Below, piece by piece: positions 1-7,463 of a stretch of DNA of 46,284 nt. Numbering within the stretch: position 1 is the first letter of the stretch; the number at the start of each line of letters is the position of its first letter. The notes beneath the pieces were generated by a model. That model ran no database searches. It was given only the letters and a program-made list of their open reading frames with translations, and was not told the DNA's origin. The position numbers were made by a program, and so were the translations under genes. The stretch lies in assembly GCA_002402965.1 (NCBI GenBank), contig DHGW01000002.1:90488-136771 (forward strand). The letters are read 5' to 3'. The DNA is from Bacteroidales bacterium UBA4788 (GTDB taxonomy: Bacteria > Bacteroidota > Bacteroidia > Bacteroidales > VadinHA17).

Positions 1-500
1 CCATAGAAGTCAACGGCTCTGAGGGCGTTGCGGACGAGTATCCTCGCTTCATCCTTCCTGTCGGGGGCAACAGAATCCTCCAGATCAAGAATTATACCGT
101 CAGGTGAATGGAGCCCGGCATTAAGGAACATCCCCGGATTGTTGCCCGGCAGGTAGAGCCGTGAGAACCTGTATCTTTCACGTGAAGAGTGATAGGTATT
201 CCCGCTGATCATCTCAGGGATGAATGATTTGGCTGTGCCGGTAAGAGCTTTTACTGCAGCCTCAATTCTTGCAGCGATGACGAAGGGAAGAGCGCCGGAG
301 TCGTTCACTGAGAGCCTGGCGTTATCTACATCGAAATATCTTAGCAGGCTGCGGCACTGCTCTTCGATGGCCTTGCCGTACATTGTCTTTACCTTCGATT
401 TGAGGTTCAGTTCAATGCCACCTGCTTCGGTGAGTTCAAGCGTTATCTCAATGTCAGACCTGACCTTGGGTCCGGCATTACCTGTTGTTGCCTGTTTCAT
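1..500 (-). CDS. citDE: Citrate lyase acyl-carrier (CitD) fused to citryl-CoA lyase beta subunit (CitE), 3' end cut by window
   Basis: Reading leftward from the ATG at 500-498 gives one uninterrupted frame of 166 codons that runs off the window. Residues 1 to about 85 look like CitD, the small acyl carrier of citrate lyase: a GNAGPKVRSD start, where Ser15 sits at the usual prosthetic-group serine, and a D-x-GAL core (VNDSGALPFVIAARIEAAVK). From about residue 108 the frame continues into the HpcH/HpaI-aldolase fold of CitE, with RLYLPGNNPGMF and the metal-binding LDLEDSVAP segment followed by RKDEAR. In the classical enzyme CitD and CitE are separate proteins. Here they are fused. The enzyme cleaves citrate to oxaloacetate and acetate, but needs CitF and the CitX/CitG cofactor machinery, which are not visible here. 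The gene lies 40 bp downstream of oadB on the same strand. Confidence 0.85.
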   Translation of the reverse strand, partial: MKQATTGNAGPKVRSDIEITLELTEAGGIELNLKSKVKTMYGKAIEEQCRSLLRYFDVDNARLSVNDSGALPFVIAARIEAAVKALTGTAKSFIPEMISGNTYHSSRERYRFSRLYLPGNNPGMFLNAGLHSPDGIILDLEDSVAPDRKDEARILVRNALRAVDFY

Positions 501-510
501 CTGGTACCAG
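501..510. promoter_or_regulatory. 10-bp perfect palindrome just upstream of the citDE start
   Basis: CTGGTACCAG abuts the citDE ATG in its short leader, between the candidate promoter element at 527-534 and the start codon. It could be an operator or chance; one 10-bp palindrome is weak evidence. Confidence 0.2.
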
Positions 511-526
511 GAATGATGGTTACAAA

Positions 527-534
527 CAAACTTA
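527..534 (-). promoter_or_regulatory. Candidate Bacteroidota -7 element for citDE
   Basis: The minus strand reads TAAGTTTG, an exact match to the Bacteroidota -7 consensus TAnnTTTG, 26 nt upstream of the citDE start. No clear TTG -33 element was seen. It suggests citDE can be expressed independently of the oadB transcript. Confidence 0.4.
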
Positions 535-540
535 CTAAAA

Positions 541-1893
541 TTATCCCAGATAGCTGAGAAGTATCCCTGCTGCTATGGCTGAGCCGATCACGCCGGCCAC
601 GTTCGGGCCCATGGCGTGCATGAGAAGGTGGTTTGTCTTGTCTGCCTTAAGGCCTTCCGTCTCCGATACGCGTGCGCTGTCAGGCACTGCAGATACACCG
701 GAGTTACCGATAAGCGGGTTGATCTTGTCGCCCTCCGGCAGGAAGAGGTTCATTCCCTTGGCGAAGAGCACTCCTGTTGTAGTAGCCACGGCAAACGCTG
801 CAGCGCCAAGTCCGAAGATCAGAACTGATTCTTTAGTCAGGAAGACATCAGCCTGGGTTGAAGCACCCACGGTGAGCCCGATCATGATTGTAACGATGTC
901 TATCAGAGATGTACGTGCTGTCTCAGCCAGTCGCTTGGTGACACCTGACTCCTTCAGAATGTTCCCGAAGAAGAGCATCCCGAGCAGTGGCAGTGCACTT
1001 GGTGAGATGAAACAGGTCAGCAGCAGGCCGAATATCGGGAAGAGGATCTTTTCGGTCTTGGTGACGGCACGCGGGGGCTTCATGCGGATGAGTCTCTCCT
1101 TCTTGTTTGTGAGGAGTCTCATAATCGGAGGCTGTATCACCGGCACCAGGGCCATATATGAGTATGCCGCAATAGCGATGGGACCGATGAGATTCTTCAC
1201 CGTTGTACCGTCTGATAGCACATTGATGCCGTTGGCGAGTCGGGAAGAGAGGAAAATTGCAGTAGGGCCGTCAGCACCGCCGATAATGCCAATTGCTCCT
1301 GCTTCAGGAGGAGCAAAACCCAACAGCAGTGCACCGATAAAGGTTGCGAAAATCCCTATCTGTGCGGCTGCTCCAAGCAGCAGCAGTCTGGGGTTGGATA
1401 TCAGTGAGGAGAAATCGGTCATGGCACCTATACCCAGGAAGATCAGTGGCGGATAGACACCTTTCATCACTCCGAAGTAGAGGTAATTAAGTACGCTGCC
1501 CTGCTGGTAGATACCCACCTGGAGGTTCATGCCCCCGTCAGTGAAGAAGGGTATATTTCCAATAAGTATACCGGTACCTATTGGCACAAGCAGCAGCGGT
1601 TCATATTCATACCTTATTGCCAGGAAGATGAAAATCAATCCTACCACGATCATTATCAGGTGACCCGAAGTCACATTCCGGAACCCGGTGAAGGCCCAGA
1701 ACTGCATCAGTCCATCAGCAAGCCCCTCTTCTTCGGGCTGATCCTGCTGGTACTGCGGGAGGGCTGCAGAGGCTTCGATGCCCGATTCAGCCAGCGCTTT
1801 CTGCCTGTCTTGTTCAGGCTTTACGAATGCCATCCACGCCAGTGAGGTAATCACCAGCAGAGCCAGCATCGTCCACATCTTTCTCTTTGTCAT
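541..1893 (-). CDS. oadB: Sodium-pumping decarboxylase beta subunit (methylmalonyl-CoA/oxaloacetate decarboxylase)
   Basis: A 450-residue polytopic membrane protein. It is the subunit that decarboxylates carboxybiotin and couples this to Na+ export across the cytoplasmic membrane. The family hallmark IGGADGPTAIF is present with Asp208, matching the Na+/proton-binding aspartate of OadB. The second conserved patch, INPLIGNSGVSAVPDSARV, lies near residues 391-410. About 60 residues, including one hydrophobic helix and a charged, Gln-rich stretch, precede the usual core; I take this as a lineage extension. The gene begins 2 bp after the biotin-carrier gene, in the order mce-mmdA-oadG-biotin carrier-oadB. 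Together with mmdA this points to methylmalonyl-CoA rather than oxaloacetate as main substrate, though the beta subunit itself does not decide that. Confidence 0.93.
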   Translation of the reverse strand: MTKRKMWTMLALLVITSLAWMAFVKPEQDRQKALAESGIEASAALPQYQQDQPEEEGLADGLMQFWAFTGFRNVTSGHLIMIVVGLIFIFLAIRYEYEPLLLVPIGTGILIGNIPFFTDGGMNLQVGIYQQGSVLNYLYFGVMKGVYPPLIFLGIGAMTDFSSLISNPRLLLLGAAAQIGIFATFIGALLLGFAPPEAGAIGIIGGADGPTAIFLSSRLANGINVLSDGTTVKNLIGPIAIAAYSYMALVPVIQPPIMRLLTNKKERLIRMKPPRAVTKTEKILFPIFGLLLTCFISPSALPLLGMLFFGNILKESGVTKRLAETARTSLIDIVTIMIGLTVGASTQADVFLTKESVLIFGLGAAAFAVATTTGVLFAKGMNLFLPEGDKINPLIGNSGVSAVPDSARVSETEGLKADKTNHLLMHAMGPNVAGVIGSAIAAGILLSYLG

Positions 1894-1895
1894 TA

Positions 1896-2327
1896 CTAGC
1901 CGATTACAATTAGAACCTCATCCTGAAGGACCGACTGACCGGGTGCGATACTGACAGTGGTAACCTTACCGGCATTGTCAGCCTTGATGGCATTTTCCAT
2001 CTTCATTGTTTCGAGGGTACACACCGTCTGGCCGGCCTTTACCTCATCGCCTGGCCTCACAAGGACCTGGATGATCACGCCCGGAAGGGGTGCCCTGACT
2101 TCGGATGCCTTGCCGGAAGAGGCCTTTTCAGGCGCCGGTTTCGTCTCCTTAACTGTTCTTGCCTGTGCCTGTGCAGAAGTTATAACGCTTTTGACCTTGG
2201 GGATCTCGCGCTGCATCTCAACATCATAAACAGTTCCATTCACCTCGATCTTCGCCATGTTCCCGTCGATCTCGATTAATTCAACCTCATACTGGTTTCC
2301 GTTTATCCTGAACTTATAGTTTTTCAT
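1896..2327 (-). CDS. mmdC: Biotin carrier subunit of Na+-pumping methylmalonyl-CoA decarboxylase
   Basis: A 143-residue biotinyl/lipoyl-domain protein. Residues 1-45 form a small beta-rich N-terminal part. Residues 50-75 are an Ala/Pro/Lys-rich flexible linker. Residues 76-143 are the biotinyl domain, with the ETMKMEN motif and Lys109 as the biotin attachment site. It shuttles the carboxyl group from the carboxyltransferase (mmdA product) to the membrane beta subunit. It lies 23 bp after oadG and 2 bp before oadB, clearly in the same transcription unit. The symbol follows the Veillonella/Propionigenium naming and is by analogy. Confidence 0.92.
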   Translation of the reverse strand: MKNYKFRINGNQYEVELIEIDGNMAKIEVNGTVYDVEMQREIPKVKSVITSAQAQARTVKETKPAPEKASSGKASEVRAPLPGVIIQVLVRPGDEVKAGQTVCTLETMKMENAIKADNAGKVTTVSIAPGQSVLQDEVLIVIG

Positions 2328-2350
2328 TTCACTGACAGATTATTCTGGCC

Positions 2351-2722
2351 TTACAGGTTTTTCATATTGTACAACTTGGAACTCCATGGCGAGTAATGCC
2401 TTGAAACGCGCTTGATTGTCATCACGCCGCTTTCAACATCGTGCAGTTCATTGAAGTAAGAGAAGATTGCCATTGCGATGGCTGCGTTGACCTCGCCCGA
2501 CTGGATTGTCTTTACCGTCTGTATTTCAGTCGGGTTAATTCCCTTTTTTCGGGCAAAACTCTTGAGTCTGAAATTGAGTATGAAGGTGAGGACATACCTG
2601 AAGAACCAGTAGACTATCAGCAGTGATAGAAAGACTATGCCGATGCCCACCAGCACTATTGTCCAGGTCAGGGAATCAAGACTCCGGACAGCCTCTGCGA
2701 GAAATATACTTTGCATTATCAT
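2351..2722 (-). CDS. oadG: Sodium pump decarboxylase gamma subunit, OadG family
   Basis: A 123-residue protein with one strong transmembrane helix at about residues 19-43 (WTIVLVGIGIVFLSLLIVYW), then a basic cytoplasmic part and a conserved-looking C-terminus ending in SRHYSPWSSKLYNMKNL. OadG-type subunits assemble and anchor the decarboxylase and link the soluble carboxyltransferase to the beta subunit. It starts 6 bp after mmdA. Two in-frame ATGs (codons 1 and 3) are possible starts, and neither has a Shine-Dalgarno sequence. Identification rests on size, topology and position in the operon as well as sequence. Confidence 0.85.
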   Translation of the reverse strand: MIMQSIFLAEAVRSLDSLTWTIVLVGIGIVFLSLLIVYWFFRYVLTFILNFRLKSFARKKGINPTEIQTVKTIQSGEVNAAIAMAIFSYFNELHDVESGVMTIKRVSRHYSPWSSKLYNMKNL

Positions 2723-2728
2723 GGCTTA

Positions 2729-4288
2729 TCAGAGTGGAATGTTGCCGTGTTTTTTCATTGGTCCCGGATCCTTCTTGGTCGCCAGTGTTCTGAGAGCCCT
2801 GATAACCCTGAACCTGGTGTTGCGGGGTTCGATCACATCATCAAGATAGCCGTATTTGGCTGCCTCGTACGGGTTGGCAAACTTGTCGCGGTATTCCTGT
2901 TCCTTTTTGGAGACGTAATCCTTACGCTCAGCCGGGTCAGCGATCTCGCTGATTGTTCTGCCCTCCAGCACTTCGATGGCTCCCTGCGGACCCATGACTG
3001 CTATTTCGGCCGTAGGCCATGCGTAGTTGATATCGCCTTTGAGCTGTTTCGATGACATGACGCAGTGTGCTCCGCCGTATGATTTGCGTAGGGTGACGGT
3101 CACCTTCGGCACGTTGGCTTCGCCGTAGGCATACATCAGTTTGGCGCCGTGGATTATAATGCCACCGTACTCCTGGGTGGATCCCGGGAGGAAACCAGGT
3201 ACGTCAACAAAGGTCACGACGGGGATATTGAACGCATCGCAGAACCGGATGAAGCGGGCTGCCTTGCGCGAAGCTTCAATATCAAGCACACCTGCAAGGT
3301 ATGCCGGCTGGTTTGCCACAATCCCGACGGGCATGCCGTCAAACCTGGCAAAGCCGACCACAATGTTTTTCGCGTAAGCCTCATGGACCTCCAGGAAGTC
3401 GTGATAGTCAACCACCCTCACAATGACATCCTTGACGTCATATGGCTGGTTGGGGCTTTCCGGGATTATGTCATTGAGTTCGTCCTCCAGCCTGTCAATA
3501 GGGTCATCGCACTCCATCTGCGGTGGTTCCTCGAGGTTGTTCTGCGGCATGAAGCTCAGCAGCTTCCTGATAAGGTCGAGTCCCTCCTTCTCCTCGTCAA
3601 CGGCGAAGTGTGCCACGCCCGATTTGGTTGTATGCACTCCCGCGCCTCCCAGGTCATCAATGGTGATGTCTTCCCCGGTGACAGCCTTCGCTACTTTCGG
3701 GCCGGTGACGAACATGTAACTGCTTTTGCGGGCCATGATTATATAGTCAGTCAGTGCAGGCGAGTAGACTGCTCCTCCTGCGCATGGACCGAAGATGGCC
3801 GAGATCTGGGGTATTACGCCAGAGGCGAGAATATTGCGCTCAAATATCTCGGCATATCCGGCAAGGCTTCTTACTCCCTCCTGGATCCTTGCACCGCCGG
3901 AGTCATTGATCCCGATAACCGGTGCGCCCGCCTTCATGGCCTGGTCCATAATCTTGCATATCTTCTGGGCGAAGGTCTCTGAAAGAGAACCTCCGAAGAC
4001 CGTGAAATCCTGGGCAAAGACGTAGACAACCCTGCCGTCGATCGTACCATGGCCGGTGATGACTCCGTCTGAAAGGAATTTTTTGTCGGCCAGCCCGAAG
4101 TCTTCGGTCCTGTGGGTGACGAACATGTCATACTCTTCGAAGCTGCCTTCGTCAAGCAGCAGGGTAATACGTTCCCTTGCCGTCAGCTTGCCCTTGGCGT
4201 GCTGGTCTTCAATTCGTTTATCTCCACCTCCCTTGCGTGCTTTATCCCTGAAATCAAGGAGTTGCTTAATTCTTTCCTGACTGTTCAT
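2729..4288 (-). CDS. mmdA: Methylmalonyl-CoA decarboxylase carboxyltransferase (alpha) subunit
   Basis: A 519-residue acyl-CoA carboxyltransferase with the N- and C-terminal crotonase-fold halves in one chain, the family's usual length. Visible motifs are INDSGGARIQEG (127-138), FGPCAGGAVYSPALTD (166-181), which form the acyl-CoA oxyanion region, and a C-terminal RKSYGGAHCVMSSKQL segment at the carboxybiotin site. It transfers the carboxyl group of methylmalonyl-CoA to the biotin carrier, releasing propionyl-CoA. It follows the epimerase gene by 9 bp and precedes oadG, biotin carrier and oadB, so all decarboxylase parts are present. The same fold serves propionyl-CoA carboxylase beta chains; the absence of a biotin carboxylase gene and the presence of oadB/oadG favour the decarboxylase. 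Confidence 0.93.
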   Translation of the reverse strand: MNSQERIKQLLDFRDKARKGGGDKRIEDQHAKGKLTARERITLLLDEGSFEEYDMFVTHRTEDFGLADKKFLSDGVITGHGTIDGRVVYVFAQDFTVFGGSLSETFAQKICKIMDQAMKAGAPVIGINDSGGARIQEGVRSLAGYAEIFERNILASGVIPQISAIFGPCAGGAVYSPALTDYIIMARKSSYMFVTGPKVAKAVTGEDITIDDLGGAGVHTTKSGVAHFAVDEEKEGLDLIRKLLSFMPQNNLEEPPQMECDDPIDRLEDELNDIIPESPNQPYDVKDVIVRVVDYHDFLEVHEAYAKNIVVGFARFDGMPVGIVANQPAYLAGVLDIEASRKAARFIRFCDAFNIPVVTFVDVPGFLPGSTQEYGGIIIHGAKLMYAYGEANVPKVTVTLRKSYGGAHCVMSSKQLKGDINYAWPTAEIAVMGPQGAIEVLEGRTISEIADPAERKDYVSKKEQEYRDKFANPYEAAKYGYLDDVIEPRNTRFRVIRALRTLATKKDPGPMKKHGNIPL

Positions 4289-4297
4289 TGAACCTTG

Positions 4298-4720
4298 TTA
4301 TTTATTGTTTTCGTTCTTCTTATCCTCGCACAGTTCGGTGAGCACCCCGAAGGTTGACCTGGGGTGGAGAAATGCGATGCTCAGTCCTTCCGCTCCCTTT
4401 CTCGGGGCAGTATCGATGAGTCTTATGCCTGCAGCCTCTGCTTCGCGAAGCCTCTCCTCAATCTGATCAACGGCAAAGGCAATATGATGTATCCCTTCTC
4501 CCCTCTTTTCAATAAACCTGCCCACCGGTCCTTCAGGATCGGTTGACTCCAGCAGCTCGATCTTTGTCTGCCCGATCATGAAAAAGGCGGTCTTCACCTT
4601 CTGATTAGCCACCTCCTCTATGTTGTAACACTTCAGGCCAAGCACCTTTTCATAGAAGGGCAGGGCCTCTGCAATTGAATTTACTGCAATTCCAATATGC
4701 TCAATATGTGTAGGTTTCAT
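4298..4720 (-). CDS. mce: Methylmalonyl-CoA epimerase
   Basis: A 140-residue vicinal-oxygen-chelate (glyoxalase-fold) protein. By eye the four expected metal ligands are present: His8 (IEHIGIAV), Gln51 (GQTKIELLE), His79 (GIHHIAFAV) and Glu129 (VLTELCE), with the usual spacing for this epimerase. It interconverts (R)- and (S)-methylmalonyl-CoA and so joins methylmalonyl-CoA mutase to the decarboxylase in the succinate-to-propionate route. It is the first gene of the mce-mmdA-oadG-biotin carrier-oadB group. The 92-bp gap upstream holds no clear promoter element that I could identify. Confidence 0.93.
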   Translation of the reverse strand: MKPTHIEHIGIAVNSIAEALPFYEKVLGLKCYNIEEVANQKVKTAFFMIGQTKIELLESTDPEGPVGRFIEKRGEGIHHIAFAVDQIEERLREAEAAGIRLIDTAPRKGAEGLSIAFLHPRSTFGVLTELCEDKKNENNK

Positions 4721-4812
4721 AAAATGAACGTTTAGTTCAGAGAATAAATGAGAGCATGCAAGTTAATTCTATTTAACTCTGCCTCACACGATAAAAATCA
4801 TGTTTTTAAGCC

Positions 4813-6375
4813 TCAGAAGGGGAATTCGGATGGTACTGCTTCCAGCTCTTCCGACTCGGGTTTGATGGCAGCTTCATGAAGGGGGTTTCCGTCAACGAAA
4901 ATGGCCCTGAAAGGTCTTGTAGGGCAAGCATACTCGCAAGCCCCGCAACCGACACATATCTCGTCCCTGACTTCCGGAATAAGAAGGCTGCCCTCATAGG
5001 GAACCATGTGGCAAGCTTTTGTGGGACAATGTTCGGAGCATGCCCCGCATGCTGTCTTTTCGGTATGGACTATGCAGTTTTCCTTTATGAAGACTGCCTT
5101 GCCTATCTGGGTAAGTTTCTTGGCTTCAATCATCAGGGGCATAATAGCACCCGTGGGGCAGACGTCAGTGCAGCGGTTACAGTCAAAGTTGCAGAAGCCG
5201 CTGTGAAAGTCCATCCTGGGTTGCATTATGCCGGCAAATCCGTATTCATTGACAGACGGCTGGAGGACGTTGGTGGGACAGGCGTTGACGCAGAGGGTGC
5301 ATGCAGTGCACCGTGAGGTGAATGATTCAATCCCCACTGAGCCAGGAGGCGAAACGGGGTAGAGCCTGTCTTCCTTCACGGTGGAATCCTTTGTGGGAGT
5401 GGGCGGCGTACCCTGTGCCCTGACCAGCTGTGAGCCTCCTGCGAGCAGAACCAGCGAACCGGCGATGAAACTGCGTCTGGATGGATCAGTACCGCCGTCA
5501 TGCATGGCTGGTTTCTTCAGCCGGACCAGGCCGTAGGACATTCCGTTCTCCTTGCAGGAGTCGATGCAGTTGAAACAGTTGACACATCTGCTCAGGTCAA
5601 CACTCTTGTTGAGAAAGTCGATGCATGAAGATTTGCATGCCATTGCGCACCTGCCGCAGCGTGTACACTTATCCTCGTCGAACCTGATCCTGAAGAGCGA
5701 CACCTTGCTGAGCAGACCGAGGAGCGTTCCCACCGGGCATACGGTATTGCAGTAAAGCCTGCCATATCTGAAGGAGAGTATGCCGACGAGCAGGAGGAAT
5801 GCTGCAGGAACTATGTATACAGCAAGTTCATAAGGCTTTATGTCGACGTGGTAAATTGTGTAGACATCAAATTTCCCAAGGACAGATGCCAGCAGGTTGT
5901 TTAAAAAGAGTACAACAGGCTGAGCAAAGTAGGTCATGAACCTGCCAAAGATGCTGTAGGGGTCAAGAATGCTGAGGACATAAACACCGCCGATCGCCAG
6001 GATTGCTGCAGTCACCACCAGAATGAAATAGCGCAGGATCGTGTAGGGCTTCTTGTATCCGTACTTGCGGAAGCGTCTCTTGACAAGTCCGCCCACACGG
6101 CTGATGCTGTCCTGCAGTATCCCGAGGGGACAGAGGAACGAGCAGTATGTCCTGCCCGTCAGGGCGGTTAGCGCCAGGACCACGATGAAGCCTGTAGAGG
6201 CCGCCACACCGGTAATGACAAACTTTATAAAAGAGGGAACGAACTGGAGGTACAGGATCGGGCCGAAGGCCTTTTCCCCGAGAAGGCCCCTGAAATCAAT
6301 GAACAGAAATGCAAAAAGAAGCAGTACTAGAACTGCAAAAACGGTTCGGATATGCTTCAGGGCAGATGACCTCAT
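4813..6375 (-). CDS. Membrane polyferredoxin, NapH-like module fused to a NapG-like ferredoxin module
   Basis: 520 residues. The first ~225 residues carry several transmembrane helices (about 12-30, 52-72, 112-138, 183-203) and two cytoplasmic CxxxCP sites, YCSFLCPLG (77-85) and YCNTVCPVG (208-216), as in NapH/NosR-type quinol-linked proteins. Two 4Fe-4S motifs follow at 237-247 and 264-274. At 299-320 there is a twin-arginine-like segment beginning SRRSFIAG and followed by a hydrophobic run and an Ala-Gln cleavage-like end. After it come four more cysteine clusters, at 356-366, 395-406, 434-450 and 474-485. The layout is NapH followed by NapG in one chain. It probably passes electrons between quinones and periplasmic or cytoplasmic partners. 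The DUF362 gene ends 6 bp upstream. The electron partner is unknown. Confidence 0.85.
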   Translation of the reverse strand: MRSSALKHIRTVFAVLVLLLFAFLFIDFRGLLGEKAFGPILYLQFVPSFIKFVITGVAASTGFIVVLALTALTGRTYCSFLCPLGILQDSISRVGGLVKRRFRKYGYKKPYTILRYFILVVTAAILAIGGVYVLSILDPYSIFGRFMTYFAQPVVLFLNNLLASVLGKFDVYTIYHVDIKPYELAVYIVPAAFLLLVGILSFRYGRLYCNTVCPVGTLLGLLSKVSLFRIRFDEDKCTRCGRCAMACKSSCIDFLNKSVDLSRCVNCFNCIDSCKENGMSYGLVRLKKPAMHDGGTDPSRRSFIAGSLVLLAGGSQLVRAQGTPPTPTKDSTVKEDRLYPVSPPGSVGIESFTSRCTACTLCVNACPTNVLQPSVNEYGFAGIMQPRMDFHSGFCNFDCNRCTDVCPTGAIMPLMIEAKKLTQIGKAVFIKENCIVHTEKTACGACSEHCPTKACHMVPYEGSLLIPEVRDEICVGCGACEYACPTRPFRAIFVDGNPLHEAAIKPESEELEAVPSEFPF

Positions 6376-6381
6376 TGAGGG

Positions 6382-7308
6382 CTACATTTTCATCCTGTGG
6401 ATGTTCATGGTTGTCAGGTCCATCTTGCCTATACCCATTCCGGCAGCCAGTGCAATGTGTTCAATGGATGACGGTTCTTTGCCCATCATTTTTGCCCCTG
6501 CGGCGTCAATAGCCACCCAGTCAGTCGATATCATCAGTGATTTCATGTTGGAAAGGTCAGCCACGGAGACGCCACGGGGTCCGTTGCGCATCATCACGTT
6601 GTATGCATCCATAACATTCAGCTGTGGTTTTTTCGAGTAGAGGGCATAATCGGCAATGCACTGGTTGAGGTTGTTCCTGTGCCAGTAGCCGCGATCCCAG
6701 ACAACACCCATCATATTCTTCAGGGCTCCGGTCATCATGGCCGAGCTGTGATGTTTCAGGACGGGAACGTTGATGAATACATCGCTCTCGAGCACCAGCT
6801 CATGAACCTTGGTCTTCGTCAGCTTCTTGCCATTGGGAATGGTCACTTCCTGGTAATAGCTCTCCGAATTGGCCGGGACAATCTTTGCTCCCGCATCTTT
6901 TACGGTCTGTTCAATACCGGAGTTCTTGTAGCATTTGATCCAGTTATCACAGGTGTTGTCAAATACATATACCTCCTTGGCTCCTGCCCTGTAGCAGTGC
7001 TCGATAATCCTTTTGATGAGGGCCGGATTGGTATTGCCGCCCTTTTCAGGCACAACGTCCCAGCCTATATTGGGTTTCACCAGCACCTTCTGCCCCTTTT
7101 TGACGAAGCTCCCCATACCTCCCATGGCCTGAATACCCATATCAAACATTGCTGCCGGCTCCCCTCCCATCACTGCTATCAGATCATAATCGGCACCTGA
7201 GGGCAGTCGTTTCCCTGCAAATGCTTTCTCATAACTGCCAAAACTCATGAACGCCCCTGCTGCCAGTCCGGCACCAAGCGAACTTCTTAAGAAATTTCGT
7301 CTTTTCAT
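6382..7308 (-). CDS. Tat-exported DUF362-domain protein
   Basis: 308 residues. The N-terminus has a textbook twin-arginine signal, MKRRNFLRSS, then a Gly/Ala-rich hydrophobic stretch and an AFA-type cleavage site near residue 31. The rest matches the DUF362 family by its conserved stretches: VLVKPNIGWD, a mid-protein VFINVPVLKHHS, GALKNMMGVV and the late ISTDWVAIDAAGAKMMG. The family's biochemical role is not established; members often sit with iron-sulphur proteins. Here it precedes the polyferredoxin by 6 bp, so the two probably act together in an exported redox process. No iron-sulphur cysteine cluster is visible in this protein itself. Confidence 0.85.
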   Translation of the reverse strand: MKRRNFLRSSLGAGLAAGAFMSFGSYEKAFAGKRLPSGADYDLIAVMGGEPAAMFDMGIQAMGGMGSFVKKGQKVLVKPNIGWDVVPEKGGNTNPALIKRIIEHCYRAGAKEVYVFDNTCDNWIKCYKNSGIEQTVKDAGAKIVPANSESYYQEVTIPNGKKLTKTKVHELVLESDVFINVPVLKHHSSAMMTGALKNMMGVVWDRGYWHRNNLNQCIADYALYSKKPQLNVMDAYNVMMRNGPRGVSVADLSNMKSLMISTDWVAIDAAGAKMMGKEPSSIEHIALAAGMGIGKMDLTTMNIHRMKM

Positions 7309-7346
7309 TCCCTGCTGTTAACCATTACCCCTAAAATGAGAGGATG

Positions 7347-7354
7347 CAAAGTAA
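7347..7354 (-). promoter_or_regulatory. Weak candidate -7 element for the DUF362-polyferredoxin pair
   Basis: The minus strand reads TTACTTTG (7 of 8 fit to TAnnTTTG) followed by CA, 38 nt before the DUF362 start. An AT-rich run lies upstream but there is no clear -33 TTG. This 155-bp gap is divergent with larC; I could not find a convincing larC promoter in it. Confidence 0.28.
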
Positions 7355-7463
7355 ACATTTTTTTTAATATATCGGCTCCGTATTCTTATATTAGCAGCCT
7401 GAGAATGCGGGCGTGAGCGACTGTGCGGCCTGCAGATGAAGTGTTAAAAAAACTAAAATCAGA

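Noticed and set aside
575..1456. A 293-codon open frame on the plus strand
   Set aside because: It lies fully antisense to oadB, has no recognisable domain, and is composed as expected of a shadow frame of a strongly conserved membrane gene.
3149..3982. A 277-codon open frame on the plus strand within mmdA
   Set aside because: It is antisense to conserved carboxyltransferase motifs and shows no protein family features.
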